A DNA stretch of 64,000 nucleotides from Excoecaria cochinchinensis (GCA_947683425.1 CANTUQ010000004.1:11880001-11944000); one strand, 5' to 3'. Shown: positions 1 to 12,168, numbered from the stretch's first letter. Notes: generated by a model from the letters alone, not told the origin. Numbers and translations are program-made.

Positions 1-406
1 CATGGTAATGTTAGCTATATGTATTGATGACATTGAAGCCTTCCGTTGGCATTGTGAATTGATTATTATTACTTTAAAATATGGATTATTAAATGTTGGC
101 ATGTTAGCAAACTAAGGAATGGATTGCTAAATCATGGTGTTCTTTGTGATTAAAGCATGTTATATTGTTTTGCATTAATATATGAATGCTTGTATTATTA
201 TTGCTTTGTTTATATCCCTACTAAGCGTTAGCGCTTAGCACAGGTGTTTGTCTACCGTGTAGGTAGCACAGGTATTATTATTATTGCTTGGAGTTCGTAA
301 TTTTGGAAAGAGTTACTGCAGGCCACCATAGTAGCTTGAAGTCTTCTAGCTAGGTTATTTTGGTTTTGACATTGTATATATAGAGCTCCATTTTTGTATA
401 ACATAG
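1..406 (+). repeat. del/Tekay-like LTR, left piece (cut by window start)
   Basis: Part of an LTR continuing at 2454 after a younger insertion. It holds the hairpin CTAAGCGTTAGCGCTTAG (221-238) followed by a run ending in CCGTGTAGGT, and then a stretch ending in TTTTTGTATAA. The same order is seen in the better preserved LTRs at 46093 and 50021. The LTR start lies outside the window. No coding sequence is visible. Confidence 0.6.
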
Positions 407-2453
407 TGTAAGCACCGTGTCCCGGAGCGGTCCGGATCAGAGGTTACCCCGTGATGAAATCAGTATCCTAACCTGTATAAATGGTTTGGATTTGGGGGTT
501 TTAGTCCCGTGTTCCACGAGAAATGAGTCTTTTTTACCTTTTGTAGGCATAGGGGGAGAAAACAGGGATTTTCAAGTCAAAAGGGGGCTTTTTGTCCTCC
601 ACAGATGGCCAGCCCGTCTGTGAAGTCAGCCCGTCGCTTCGAGTCACCGACGGCTTGTGGTATTTTCCGACGCCGGTCGGAAAGTCACCGCCCCTGTCAG
701 AATGCCGCCTGGTTTCCTGGAGCACGCAACCTTTCCGACGCCCGTCGGTGGATGTGGCAGGGCCGTCGGACGAATCCTTGTGTCAGAAGGATTCTTTCGA
801 CGCCCGCCTCTATACACTGCCGCCCGCCGGTCGTGTCTGGCTTATAAAAGCTCCGGATTTTCAATTGAAAAAGGTTCCAAAAATTTTCAAAGGGGGAAAC
901 TCTGCCCAAATTCAAGCAAATTTTCTCTCTCCTCCAATAAAACACATTTACAAAGGAAATCTATTTAACCAAGGATCAAATCAATCAAAAGGGAACTAAA
1001 AATAATTAGTTTTCTTCAGATATTGATTCCAAAATCAATCTTTTGAGGGGTTGAAGAAGAAATAGCCCATTTTTCTTTCTTTGATCCTTCACCTTTTGCT
1101 TTTCGTGGAACACGCGGGGCTCTAATCAACACAAGAATCTCACCCAAAGCGATTATCTGAGGGTAAATATTCCGGATTCCTTCTCCGTATCATTTTATAT
1201 TTATTCCTTATTTTGTGGAATTTTTCTATATCTGTCATTATTTTCCTTTATTTTGACTCTCTTTATCTCCTTTTGGGATAAAACCTTTTTTGGCTTTGGA
1301 AAGAATTTTCTCTCTTCTGTTTTTTCGGAGACAGTGGTGACCGACGGGTCATCTTTATCACCGACGCCCGTCGGTCACCTCACCCACAGACGCCTCTCCT
1401 TAAGTGACAGACGGACATGTCGGTTACCTTAACCGACGCCCGTCGGTCACTTAAGGAAGGTCGTCTGTGGATTCTGCCTCCATCCTTTCAAATCGTTTTT
1501 TTATCTTTTTCAATCCCTTTTGGTTTCCTACATGTTAATTTTATGTATATTAACATCTTTCAACTTTTCTATGAGTGTATATTGATTTCCCTTGGACTAC
1601 CACATGCTTGAGAGGCTATCTACCATATTCGGAGGATTCCATCCGGTTTAGTTTCCTAACCCTCCCGATTATTTCCTTCATTTTTGTTATTCATTGATTA
1701 TTTTATGTATATGAATATACTCTTTTCATATCTCGTTAATGTATAAAAATGACTCAATGTTTTATATTCAATAAAATGAGGTTTACAAAAAAGCAAAGGT
1801 CCAATGCCCTATTTTTATTCAATAAAGATCATCACAAATAAAAATATCCACTTTTGATAATGGTGCATGCGAGGACCAAAGTCCTCAAAATAAGCAATGC
1901 CCCGATTTATGCATGATTCACACATTTATGAAAGGAAGTTGTATTCCGCTCCTTGTATTATTGTAATTTATCGCTTTCCTTATCTATCTGATCATTTATC
2001 GCTTTCAAAATGTGAATAAATGAGCCTTTTAATCAATTTCATAGTTTGGAGAGAGAGCGAATTAATGATATTAAGATTTGATCATAAAATAATTGAGGTA
2101 GAAATAGATGAGAAATCCCGGACCCAGCTCTGGTCTTTGGGCTCAAGAGGTTAGAGGTCATCCTCCAAAATACTTCTTGGGTCATAAGGCTTTAGCACTA
2201 ATCCTAGGCTCTTTAGGGTGAGAAGCTCACCTTCCATGACCCCTCTGGCTGGCCCAAAATGGATACTAAGCGCAGTCTTAGGCTCTCCGAGGCGAGAGTA
2301 ACTTTCCCAATGTTCTATTGGGTAGCGACTCCATGAAACCTCCTTCTTGCCCAACATAGACGCACTTGCAATTTATTTGCAAGATGTCAACGGACCCACA
2401 AATGCCCCGGTTGCCCACGTGCGGGCGGCCGCGGGGATCCGGCGCGCGTCACA
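407..2453 (+). mobile_element. Tat-clade solo LTR, 2047 bp, TSD CATAG
   Basis: Starts TGTAAGCACCGTGTCCCGGA and ends GCGCGCGTCACA. It is flanked by the 5-bp duplication CATAG (402-406 and 2454-2458), so it is a complete insertion reduced to one LTR by LTR-LTR recombination. It matches the 5' LTR at 52646-54690 over its whole length, and its last ~700 bp match 17530-18250. It contains a TATA box, four palindromes of the type CCGACGCCCGTCGG (667-680 as a variant, 735-748, 1361-1374, 1433-1446), and no gag or pol. Short ORFs inside it are not genes. Confidence 0.92.
843..849 (+). promoter_or_regulatory. LTR TATA box
   Basis: TATAAAA lies ~440 bp into the LTR, downstream of a GC-rich palindrome region. 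The same box is at 53079-53085 in the sister LTR. Position and conservation fit a Pol II retrotransposon promoter. Confidence 0.6.
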
Positions 2454-2611
2454 CATAGCATACCAATGTAATATGTAATTTTGTATTGTAATATGTAAGC
2501 TATATGGACTAATGATAGTGCTAGTATTAATAGTGGTTTTAATAGTGATTAAGTATTGTTTAGCATCGAGTAGCGTCCCTATATCCTCCCAAGGGGTATT
2601 GAGGCATGACA
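2454..2611 (+). repeat. Right piece of the split del/Tekay-like LTR
   Basis: Begins with the second CATAG copy and continues the LTR interrupted at 406. It ends around CATGACA after a stretch reading CCCTATATCCTCCCAAGGGG, equivalent to CCCTATATCCTTCCAGGGGG near the end of the family B LTRs. The exact end is estimated. Confidence 0.5.
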
Positions 2612-3801
2612 CTTCTGCTACGTCTCGTCCCTCGCTATGAGCGACGGATGTCACCGAGGCCTTCTTCTCTTCGGTCGAGCCTAGGACGTAGATAAAAAGT
2701 CAAAACTCCATTAACATTCTTTCAAACTCAAATCTCATGTTTAAAACAGCCTAGATCATGTATATTAAAGCCTAAGAATGCAATGAAAACACTTATAGAG
2801 TCTCAGAAACTAATTTAGGTCAACAAAAATATCATAAAACATAAAATCATAGATCTAAATATATCACATATTATCTACTTGAATTTAAATATGGAATAAC
2901 AATGATTAACCTAGAATATTTACCCTAAGATTGTTTATTTTTCAGAGAATGGAAACGATGCTTAAAACTGCTCCTTAAGTTCCACAACCAAGAAAGAAAA
3001 TATTAGTTTTTCTTAAGATTATTTGATGAAAAAACAAAGTTAAAAACTTTTCCAAGAGAAGGAAATTAATTATCCTTTCTCAGAAAATTCTGCAGATTCC
3101 TAAGAAGAGAAAATGGTATGCTTTCTTCCTCCTAAATCTTTTTCCTCTAATTTTTAATAGAATTTTCTCTCTCTAAAAATTCTGTCTCTTTTTTTTCCTC
3201 TCACCTCAAGAGGCTCTATTTATAGGTCTTTAAAGATGGATGTTGCCTTGATTTTGCGGAGGAAATCTCTTTCAAAAATCTAGTTCAAATACCAAAATTA
3301 ATCCCTAAAATCCCTTGAAATCTGACTTTCAAAAAATCAAAATCGATTATTTTCTCCCCATTTTCCACTAGTAAAAACAAAAAATCTAGGAAAAAATCAC
3401 GACACACAGGCAGCAATGAGAAATAATTTTAAAATTACGATCTTACCCCTGCCCATGACTCGGTTGGGCTTTGCCCGTGACTCAGCGAGTCACAGGTGTA
3501 GCCACAGATGGGCGCCACGCCCACCAGTAAGAGGGGGGTAGGAAAGAAAAGTCAAAGCCGCACAAAGCGGTGGCAGACGGGCACCACTTCATGATGGACG
3601 GGTGTCTGTCAACTAAAACAGCCAAATTTTTCAGTTTTAACTCCTGAAAGAAAATTGAAAGGGATAAATTCAAAAAAAGCTTTAAATAATTGTGGAAATT
3701 AAGGATAAGGGCCAGCACGTCTATCCTCCACTTGTAGCATAGGTATCAATATCCTCATTGAGTAACTCTGATCCAGGCTACCTCGGGATTTGGTGTCTAC
3801 A
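2612..3801 (-). mobile_element. Minus-strand Tat-like LTR fragment
   Basis: Read on the minus strand from 3801 it begins TGTAGACACCAAATCCCGAG and then GGATCAGAGTTAC, alignable by eye to the start of the Tat LTRs at 407 and 52646. A minus-strand TATA box (3216-3224) follows ~580 bp in. Inverted-repeat-rich sequence with CGTGACTCAGCGAGTCAC and CAGACGGGCACC (about 3465-3610) sits where the other Tat LTRs carry palindromes. I could not place the 3' end or a TSD. It abuts the LTR tail near 2611. Confidence 0.5.
3216..3224 (-). promoter_or_regulatory. LTR TATA box (minus strand)
   Basis: TATAAATAG on the minus strand within the Tat-like LTR fragment, followed by a purine-rich leader (the complement of 3140-3205). 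Confidence 0.45.
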
Positions 3802-3924
3802 GTTGCCTCCAATTTTGGGGAGGCTAGTGCACTAGTGCCTAGGTGCGCCAAAATTCAAAGAAAAGGAAAGAAGTGCATACCTGAGGGCCATCTTACATGT
3901 GTAATGATAGGGTTGCCTATTGGG
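3802..3924. other. Short unassigned spacer
   Basis: Between the minus LTR start and the 45-bp tandem array. I see no ORF or recognisable element end in it. Confidence 0.4.
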
Positions 3925-4159
3925 GTAATTATTGTCAACTTACCAACGTCTTAACCCTTGGTTGGAGATGTAGTTACCGTTAACTTGTCAGCATGCTAAC
4001 CCTTAGTTGAAGTGATAGTCATTGCTAGCTCATCAACGTGTTAACCCTTGGTTGAAGTGGTAGTTACCGCCAACTTGTCGACATGTTAAACATTGGCTGA
4101 AGTGGTAGTTACCGCCAACTTGTTGACGTGTTAACCCTAGGTTAAAGAGGTAGTTACTG
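3925..4159 (+). repeat. 45-bp tandem repeat, 5 units plus 10 bp
   Basis: Units begin at 3925, 3970, 4015, 4060 and 4105, each exactly 45 bp, ending with a 10-bp partial unit (4150-4159). The core is GTAGTTACCGCCAACTTGT followed by TGTTAACCCTTGGTTGAAG. Units differ by several substitutions but show no indels. The 45-bp length keeps frame, but stops rule out a useful ORF. An LTR-like start (TGTAGCGCCC) follows at once. Confidence 0.85.
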
Positions 4160-4348
4160 TGTAGCGCCCTAAAAATTTTGAAGTTAGGAATAGTAACTCA
4201 GTAGGCTGAAAATTCATCGAAGGTTAATTTTTGACCTGTAATATTTGAAACCTTTTTCAAAATTATATAATTTTATATATGGATAAATTGTAGTTGAATA
4301 AATAATAAGGAAAAAAAATATATGTATATATAAATAAATAGACAAGTA

Positions 4349-4379
<31 letters not shown>

Positions 4380-4437
4380 TTCCATTAGTCTAGATTTATC
4401 TAGAGAAATAAATAAAAAAGATGAAAGATGGAGAAAA
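4160..4437 (+). repeat. LTR 5' fragment, sister of 5344-5630
   Basis: Starts TGTAGCGCCCTAAAAATTTT and matches 5344-5630 (TGTAATGCCCTAAAAATTTT) through a (TAA)n microsatellite (4348-4378) up to GATGGAGAAAAA. Similarity then stops. This is a truncated LTR joined to the next segment by deletion or rearrangement. Confidence 0.6.
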
Positions 4438-5343
4438 ATAATAAGTGATCACTTATGATAAATACCAGGTTTTATGTATTGCCCCAATTGAAAAGAAACT
4501 GACATGATATATAATAAATGTGTGAATGTGGGATGGATGTGTTTATGGAAATATAGGCAATAAGGAGTTAAGCAAGGATTAAGGAAAAATAAGCAATAGG
4601 TTGAGGTATGTGCTAATGATTACTGAGTAAAGTGTACATGCCGAATATGAAAAGTCAAAAAAAATGATATGATTTCGGAATAGATATGCTATTGGTTAAG
4701 TATAATGTAGGATGGGTGCCAACATACAAGTGGAGTTAGGAAGAAACTACAGCTTTGACACTTGAAGCACTTCTTAAATGTTAAACAAGGTCATATTCTA
4801 GCTCTTTAAAGCCAAGTTAGATGATGGTTTGTTGAAATAAGGTTGGAAAAGAAGTTGCTATCTAGAGATAATGAAATGTTGTCTCCCAAATTCAATAATT
4901 AGATTTGAAATCTCCAATAATTTAGATGTTGCAACTTATAGAATACTTTCAATAGTTGTATTTGGATCACCCTATTATTATTATTATGAGAATGTAGCAC
5001 TTGTTTTAAAAAGGTGTTTGGAATACTATATCTCGGTTCTTGTGTGAAGTGGAGCTAGAATTTATTGATTTTAAATATTTCTGTGTGCTATAAAGAAAAA
5101 GAGGGAGTTATGCATATGGTTGCTCTATTCGAATGGATTTCCCCTTCTTCTATTATCTCCACAAACTATACATAAATATTACTATTGACAAAGAGATAAA
5201 GGTTTCTGTGGGACATAGGAATAGGATTAAGTTGTTAGTAAATTTGCATTGGGAATACAAGATTGATTGAAAGGATGAATCATGTTTTACTGTATAAGTC
5301 TAGATAAATTTCGAGGACGACATTTTTTTAAGAGGAGAAAAAA
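4438..5343 (+). mobile_element. Decayed 3' internal end of a del/Tekay-like element
   Basis: Ends with AAATTTCGAGGACGACATTT and a purine tract (5330-5343) directly before the LTR start at 5344. This is the classical del/Tekay polypurine-tract arrangement. Most of it (4438-5240) is repeated at 27360-28157. No intact pol frame remains, and I could not recognise a protein domain. Confidence 0.55.
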
Positions 5344-5531
5344 TGTAATGCCCTAAAAATTTTAATGTTGGGAATAGTAACTCGGTAGGCTAAAAATTCA
5401 TCGAAGGTTAAATTTTTACCTGTAAGATCTGAAACCTTCTTTAAAACTTATATAATTAAATATATGGATAAATTGTAGTTGAATAAATAAAAATGAATAA
5501 ATGTATGTACATATAAATAAATAGACAAGTA

Positions 5532-5576
<45 letters not shown>

Positions 5577-6085
5577 CCATTAGTCTAGATTTATCTTGAT
5601 AAATAAAGAAAAAAAGAAGAAAGATGGAGAAAAAGAAAAAGTGAGAAAAGAAATTGGGAAATAAGAAAAAGGAGAGAACACAAAAAGGAAGGGAAGGGAA
5701 AACTAAAACAGGACACGGTGAGAAAGAGAGAGAGTCTGTGTGTCGAAGGGGCAGTGCGAGCAATGATGATGGCGCGCAGACTGCCGTTCACCGCAGCACC
5801 TGCCAGCCCAACCGATCGGGCCCCCCGTTCACGTAAACAAACCCGATTTTGAAAGAAAAGCCAAATCTTTTTCCTCCCGTTTTGGCCACCTCTAGCGATT
5901 GGTGGGACATGCTAACCGGCGGATGACTCCTGGTGGTAAGACGCATCTTCCAGTGTAACTCCCACCTCCTCAGTCGTCAACGATGGAGAGATCGGCATTG
6001 AGGTAAGCCGAATCTTCAAAGGTCGATTTTTGTCAAACGGCTCCGCATTCCGCTGCGTGACCACCAGCAAATGAGTCTTGATACC
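5344..6085 (+). mobile_element. del/Tekay-like 3' LTR, truncated
   Basis: Starts TGTAATGCCCTAAAAATTTT right after a purine tract. It holds a 47-bp (TAA)n run (about 5530-5576), a purine-rich stretch (5600-5740) and a GC-rich block (5740-6060). It is cut at 6085 by the start of the family C LTR, so its own 3' end is absent here. Confidence 0.6.
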
Positions 6086-8291
6086 TGTAATGGCCTAAAA
6101 CTGGTATAGTATCGATCCGTAAATTCTGTAGAGTCTATAGTGTGATTTTAGTGTGAAAATAACAGTTCTAGTATCCTAAATTATAGAGGAGTTAAAAGGT
6201 TGAACGTGCTCAAGGCATAGAAATCTTAGGATAGGTGACCTCCTAGGAAGCTATATAGTTGAAAATGACAACAGTTCATGAGAAAATTTTTATTTGATAA
6301 AATTGATCTATTGACTGTCAGGAGTCTAGTGGTAAAATTTTGAGTGAAAATGGAGTCAAATAGACCTCTGAAAGTTAAGTTGAACTTTGCCTCTAGTTCG
6401 ATTCAATTGAACTACGGTTTGACCGAAATCTGACCAAATTTTTAAAAATAGTTATTGAGCTCAAAAGGGTGTAATGTGGGAAGTGTAAAGGAATAAAATA
6501 ATTTTTAGTAATTTTTGACAGTATTAGATTGGTGTTTTACGGCAGAATCGAAAAGGGTTGAATCAGACCTGTTTAAGTGAATCGGGCCCCAAATGTACTC
6601 CGATTGAGTTCAAATTTGTAGGGAGGCTATATTTGATATTTTAAGAATGATGGAATTTGTTGGGAGTGAAAATAAGTTGGGGAACACATAGATACCTAGA
6701 AACAGTGAAAATTGACCGAAAAACTGAAATTATAGTTCAAACCGGTTGGGCCACTTCGATCGGACCAGTTCGATTCAAATGACACCTATAAATAATCCTT
6801 AAGACCATATTTCTCTAGAAAAATCCCTAGAGAAACCGACCTTCTCCTCCACCTCCTTTGGCTGAATTGGTTTTTCATCTTATTCCTCCATTTTCTTCAT
6901 TTCTCTTCCAATATTTCCTCACATCTAACCTTCTGAACAAAGTTAAACCTCTCTAGAATCTGGTGATGGTGATTGGAGTCCATTTGGAGTGCTAGAAGTG
7001 GAAGAAAATAAGTGGAAAAATTTATGTGTTAAATTGAGGTATGTTAAGTTGATATTTTTAAATTTGTTTAAGGGTTCAAATAGGTATTTTAGGATGTCTA
7101 GAGTATGTTTATGAAATTTTATTGCATAAAGGAAGCAAATTTATGTGGTTTCTTTGATGTTTATATTCAGCCACTATTGGAGCATAAGGAAAGTGATGGT
7201 GTTTTAAGGAGCCATGGCTATAGAAGGATGTTTAAGATGTGGAGCACAAGAAAATAAGGTTAGTGGATACAATATCCTCCTTTTTCCATGTTAAAAGTAT
7301 GATTTTTAGTTATGTTTAAACAAAAAGTATGTGCAATATGAATGTTTAATTAAATCAAACCATATAGTCATGGTTAGGAAAGGTAAAAAATGGGATTTTG
7401 AATGATTTAAATTAAAAGATAAAACTTTGATGACGTGGGTATAGTTTGGCCGAATGGTATGTCCATGGTTTTCCATGGTATATTATGATGTTTATGTCAT
7501 TTTAATGATGCATATATGATGTTTGACATGAGATTTAGTTAATAGAATGAATAAGAGAAAGAAAAATAATCATAATGGATGTTGAACACATAGGCCGAAT
7601 GGTATAAGTATGTAAAAATGTGATTTTGATGTGTTTCGATGTGATTTAATGGTATGAATATGTTAATGGATATGTAAATTAACTAAACAAATGATAAAGG
7701 TGATAAAAATAATTTATGGTGGATGTGTAGCATGATGGTCGAATGGTATACATGTATGTATCATGGTAAACGGATGTAGAGTTCAGGGACAAAAGTGTAA
7801 TTTGACATGCAAATTTTAATTGAAGGACTAATTTGTAATTTGTAAATCAAATGATGATTTAAGTGATTAATAGGAGTAATTAATGATATAGTGATAACAT
7901 AAAGAAAGTACAAGGACCCAATTGTAATTTTACAAAAGCATGGTAAATTAAAGGACTTAGATGTAATTAATGAAGTCTAATTGGATTAGAACTTTAAATA
8001 AATTAGAAGTCAATTTGGAATAGAACTCTAAATGAATTAGAAGTCAATATGGATTAGAACTCTAATTGGATTAGAATTTAAGGTGATTAGAATTTCAATT
8101 TGATAATTAATTGAATTATTTATGGAAATATTGATTAAGGAAAATAATGATAGTATAATATAAATATTTTAGATAATAAAATAATGGGTTAAATAAGTAA
8201 ATGAACTAAATTGGTGGCATTTGTGTAAATATGGGAAAGTTTAAGCACCTAAGTGTAAATATGCTATAGTTTAGGGACTAAATTATAAATA
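6086..8291 (+). mobile_element. Long LTR, family C copy 1 (truncated)
   Basis: Starts TGTAATGGCCTAAAACTGG. It matches copy 2 (28158 onward) through the leader, a TATA box (6787-6793), CCATTTGGAGTGCTA, and long AT-rich stretches repeating phrases such as AGGGACTAAATTATAAATAT. It is interrupted at 8292 by the family E LTR. No coding sequence was found over 2.2 kb. Confidence 0.65.
6787..6793 (+). promoter_or_regulatory. Family C LTR TATA box
   Basis: TATAAAT about 700 bp into the LTR. The equivalent box is at 28848-28854 in copy 2, with the same downstream TTTCTCTAGA leader. Confidence 0.5.
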
Positions 8292-9161
8292 TGTAACAAC
8301 CTGAAAAGTACCCTAGAAGGACTTGTGCATATTGAGGATGAGTAGTGATTGAAGTTGCGCAAGTTGAAGTGTTTGGTGTGCCATTTGGACAATTTAAGAA
8401 TTTATGTAAAAGTTTCGGTAAGAGTGGCAAATGGTAAATTGTGAAATATGAAATTAGGACTTGATTAAAAGAATAAGATTAATTAAGTGGGCTAATGTGA
8501 AGGATTAGTGAGTTACACGTATAAATGTATGGGGTTATAAAAGTTGAAGGATTGAAAGAGAAATTTGACATAAATATCTAAATTGGACCATTGAGTATAA
8601 AAGAGGAGAGAAAAGGATAGAGAAGGCAGAAAATCTGCCCTCTCCCTTTCCCGTTCTCTTGTTCTTTCTTCTTCTTCCTCTTCTTCATTTTCCTTCTTAT
8701 TTCAATGCTATGTGATTTCCTTAAGATCTAAACTCAAGATTGATGATGAAGTTAATTAGCTCAAGTGATTTAAGTGAAGAGGTTGTTAAGAGAGGTAAGA
8801 TTTAGTTTTGATTCCTTCTATCTATTTTGATTTGGATAAAACCCTAGATTTATGTTTTGTGTGTGTGTTTGTGTTATTGCTGAGGATTTTGGATGAGAAA
8901 GACTTTGGATGGATTTTGGAACAAGAAAGATCAACCAAGAAAGCTATTAGGAGCATAGGATCAGAGGTATGGGAATTTAGGTTTTGATGTATAATTTGAT
9001 TATGTTGATTTGTGGTTGATTCTCTGGGTATTTATGATTTTAAAGTTGAGTTTTGTATTAATTATGAGGTTTTGAATGAATGATTTGTATTGAGTTAAAG
9101 TCAGATGGAATGGCGAATTTGGGTATGAATTTTGAAGGAAATAATTTTTGCAGACTTTGAC

Positions 9162-9611
9162 GAAGAGCTGGGAATCACGACTCTGTCGCGAGCGCAATGC
9201 TCATTGCAATCGCGATAGAGATCAGTGAATCTGGCATTTCGCGTGTAGCCTATCGGAGGAGAAGTATTCGAGTCGTACACTTATGCACGAGTCGTGCATA
9301 AGTGCATCCGAGCGCTTTGCATGAGATCCCACTCGACATGAGAGCACATTTTGGCTTTGGGAGCATGACTCGTGCTGAGATCCCATTCGGTTGAGAGCCT
9401 GTTTTGGCTTGGGGAGCACGACTCGTGCTGAGAGCCCATTCGGTGTGGGGAGCACGACTCGTGCTGGGAAGCATGAGTCGTGACAACTCCCGCCCCTATT
9501 CCTGCCTTCCTCTATTCTTTTGTTATGCTTTGATGGGTTTGCCTTCACGAGTCGTGATAGTGAGCACGACTCGTGATCACCTCCTGGGCCTCGTCTGTCG
9601 CGAGCGCGACA
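9162..9611. repeat. Palindrome cassette of LTR E
   Basis: A cluster of short palindromes. 9278-9304 has two perfect 13-nt arms (CACTTATGCACGA) around a single G. 9415-9429 and 9451-9465 are AGCACGACTCGTGCT. 9362-9376 is a variant. 9596-9611 is TGTCGCGAGCGCGACA. The ORFs here are by-products of the repeats. Confidence 0.8.
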
Positions 9612-10659
9612 AACCTCTTTGCCTAAAAATGTTTTGAAATATCTCTTCTTTACATGGTTTGGTTTATCACTTGTATTATGCATCGATGATTTCAAATGTA
9701 AATTATTCAAATGTCTCTATGCATGTTAATAATTGAATTATGGGATTTTGCCTACTTCTATTATTTAGTGATTTTACGCATGTAAGGTAATGCAAATTAT
9801 TTGTTAATACTAGACGAGTGCATGATGCCCAATAATATGGTTATGTACAGTATGTTTATATGAATATTTTTTCCATGAAATAATATATGATTAGTTTTGA
9901 ATATGATTAATGAAATGTGTATATATGAGAACGTGATGAATACAATAATACTTTGGGAAAATTTAGCATGTGTTTGTCCAGTCGTGGACAGATAGGCATG
10001 CCTATAGAGTTCTGATGCTACAGCCCCTTTGTTCTGTTTGGACCCTAATCAGGTTCCCGTTTGGATCCTCGCGATCCTTAATGTGTATGGATCTTGTTTA
10101 AGATCCCCAATGCGAAAAAGTTTTTATGAAAAAATAAGAAATTGCTTTTCGATTGTACCCTTGAGTACCCCAATGTGTTATGTTACTCGCTTATCCATCC
10201 TTTGACTTAGCAGGCGATTAAAAGAATAACAGAATGTGAACGAATTGATAAGTTTTGTAATGATGTGCAAAGAGATTATGTGAATAAGTATCTGATGCAT
10301 TTGTGATAAATGCCATTTGACTTGTGCTCTACACACTCCTCTGTTCTGGATCCTTTATGGACATTTGTGTGGAAAGGTATGGTATCTTTTGGTACCCATG
10401 TTTTTTATATAATAATGTGATATCTGTTCAATGAAAAGAGATGTAACTAGTAATGTTTGTTCTAATAGCCATGTATGCATAGCTCCTGATTGCATAAGAG
10501 TTAGTATGAGGATAATGCATATTATTAGTCTGTTCAAAAGCTATGAGGATGATTGTCTGTATGAAGTATTTGCAAAAAATTATTGAAAGATTTGATATGC
10601 ATGTTCATTATAGTTGAGTACTCCATAAATGAACTTTATAATGCATAATATGCATGTTC

Positions 10660-10815
10660 GCCGATCGCCGCGAGCGCGATAGGGATCAGTGATTCCAGGT
10701 CCCAATCGAGCTGCTATCTTCCAAACGGCAGTGCTATGGGCGCTCAGTCGTGAGCGTGACTCATCTCGTAAGCACAACAGAGCACTTGGCTGCCCAACGG
10801 CAGTCGGACAGTTCT
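10660..10815. repeat. Second palindrome-rich block in LTR E
   Basis: Contains GCCGATCGCCGCGAGCGCGA, CAGTCGTGAGCGTGACTC, and two copies of a word around AACGGCAGT (near 10727 and 10797). It is followed by TTTGAAAGATCTTCTTCTTT, similar to the sequence after the first cassette. Confidence 0.5.
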
Positions 10816-11381
10816 CGGTCGGACTCGCAACAGTCCCCTCTCTATTTCAGAAATGTTTTTGAAAGATCTTCTTCTTTGTATGGCCTCGCACTTATGTTAT
10901 ACATTTATGATTTAAAATGTGAATTATTTAATGTACTCCCCATGCATAGTAATTATTGAAATATTTGACATGCATATTTGTTATGGTTGAATAATTAGTG
11001 AATGAATTCTATAAATATATTCGTTTACATGTTGAATTGAGAATACAGGGATGTAATATTATTGCCTACTAGACCGTAGACTAGATTACTACTGTAACTA
11101 TATTAGTAAGGAATTGATGTGCATTATTGTTAGTTTTAACAAATACAGTAATTATGTATCAATTGGTAAGTATGGGATAATAAAGTGTTAAGCATGATAT
11201 AGATAACTGAATGTAGGAAATAAGTTAGGAGTAATTCTGGAACTTGTGTGTGTAAAGGTTTTCTGTAGAACTACGTGGTTCCGATTCCCCAACCATAGGG
11301 ATACGTAGGAAGCTTGGAATATTTATTTCAAGCCCGAACCAAATCTAAATATTGAAATGTTTTAACTTAAGTATTGATATT

Positions 11382-11860
11382 TGATAACAAGGTAGAAATC
11401 TTCCGTTAATCTTCACTTGAGTTACCTGAAAAGGAATCAAAGGACCGTCGTGGGTTCCGACAGGGGAAACTCCGACGATCAAGTCAGTTCTTCAATCAAT
11501 AAAGGTTTTTCTTGTATTTGAGTCTAGAGAGAGTAATGTACCTGATGATTCCCTTTATATAGAGCTGTGCAAAATAGGAGATAATCTCTTGAATAGGAGA
11601 AAATCACCTTAATCTCTTGATTGATGCTTGATTCCCGATTTGTAAAGATTTGTTGAGTGATTGTTGGTACTTTCCATCATTATAAGATCAGGATCTCTTC
11701 AATATCTAGAAAATATTCGTTATTGATGACTTCCCATAATTCATTACCGAACTGTTACCGAAACCAAGCAACTATTATAGCAATTGTCGATGTGTTTGAT
11801 TGCCGGACTCATGTCCGGTTAAAACCATATCGAGCTATGGATCGAAGAGTCCGGTTATCA
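11382..11860 (-). repeat. Element X 3' LTR
   Basis: 479 bp, with 7 mismatches to the copy at 22422-22900 and no indels. On the minus strand it starts TGATAACCGGACTCTTCGAT. Confidence 0.93.
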
Positions 11861-11883
11861 TAAGTCCCCCCCCCCCCTCAGAT
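11861..11883 (-). promoter_or_regulatory. Element X polypurine tract
   Basis: On the minus strand a GA then a run of G's then ACTTA lies directly before the 3' LTR, the expected second-strand primer site. The G run (C's at 11866-11877 on plus) is unusually pure. Confidence 0.75.
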
Positions 11884-12159
11884 GATAACATTAATGTTAT
11901 AGGTGCGTTGACAAAACATTCCCAGAGAACGCGCGTGGGATCACTCAAACTGCCTTGTTGACAGCTGTACGCGTGACCTTCAAGAAGCAAGGACAGACGC
12001 GTCGTTCCCTATGCGCAGTCGTTTCGTGAACTGTGATCCAACTGCGGCGCCAGGCCCTGAGATGATGGCGCCTCTTCGATAACCCCGCAAGGAGTAATTA
12101 TTGCCAGTTCACTCAATCAACGCATGCCATCTGTCCTCGTCTGAGTGGTTCCATTCTCA

Positions 12160-12168
12160 TATAAATAG
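12160..12168 (+). promoter_or_regulatory. TATA box of the antisense gene
   Basis: TATAAATAG on the plus strand, ~195 bp before the first ATG (12356), followed by a pyrimidine-rich leader. It is the best promoter candidate for the plus-strand gene inside element X. Confidence 0.55.

Larger units (their letters stand above)
8292..11381 (+). mobile_element. Family E LTR, left part (del/Tekay-like)
   Basis: Starts TGTAACAACCTGAAAAG. The order of parts matches families D and B: a purine/pyrimidine-rich leader at 8600-8700, a palindrome cassette (9162-9611), then a block with GATAGGCATGCCTATAGAG (~9988). It resumes at 22906 after element X. A second cassette-like block (10660-10815) is followed by sequence resembling 9600-9730, so this LTR holds an internal duplication or is two related LTRs joined. 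There is no gag or pol. Confidence 0.65.

Noticed and set aside
592..999. Overlapping plus-strand ORFs in the first kilobase
   Set aside because: They lie in the U3/leader part of a solo LTR, overlap in three frames, and are not kept in the sister LTR at 52646.
3802..3806. GTTGC as TSD of the minus Tat-like LTR
   Set aside because: No matching GTTGC next to a TG..CA end was found on the other side.
5416..5763. 115-codon Tyr-rich minus ORF
   Set aside because: It is a (TAA)n microsatellite translated as poly-Tyr with a purine-rich flank in an LTR.
9222..9710. 162-codon minus-strand ORF
   Set aside because: It runs through the palindrome cassette of LTR E. The repeated peptide text comes from DNA repeats.
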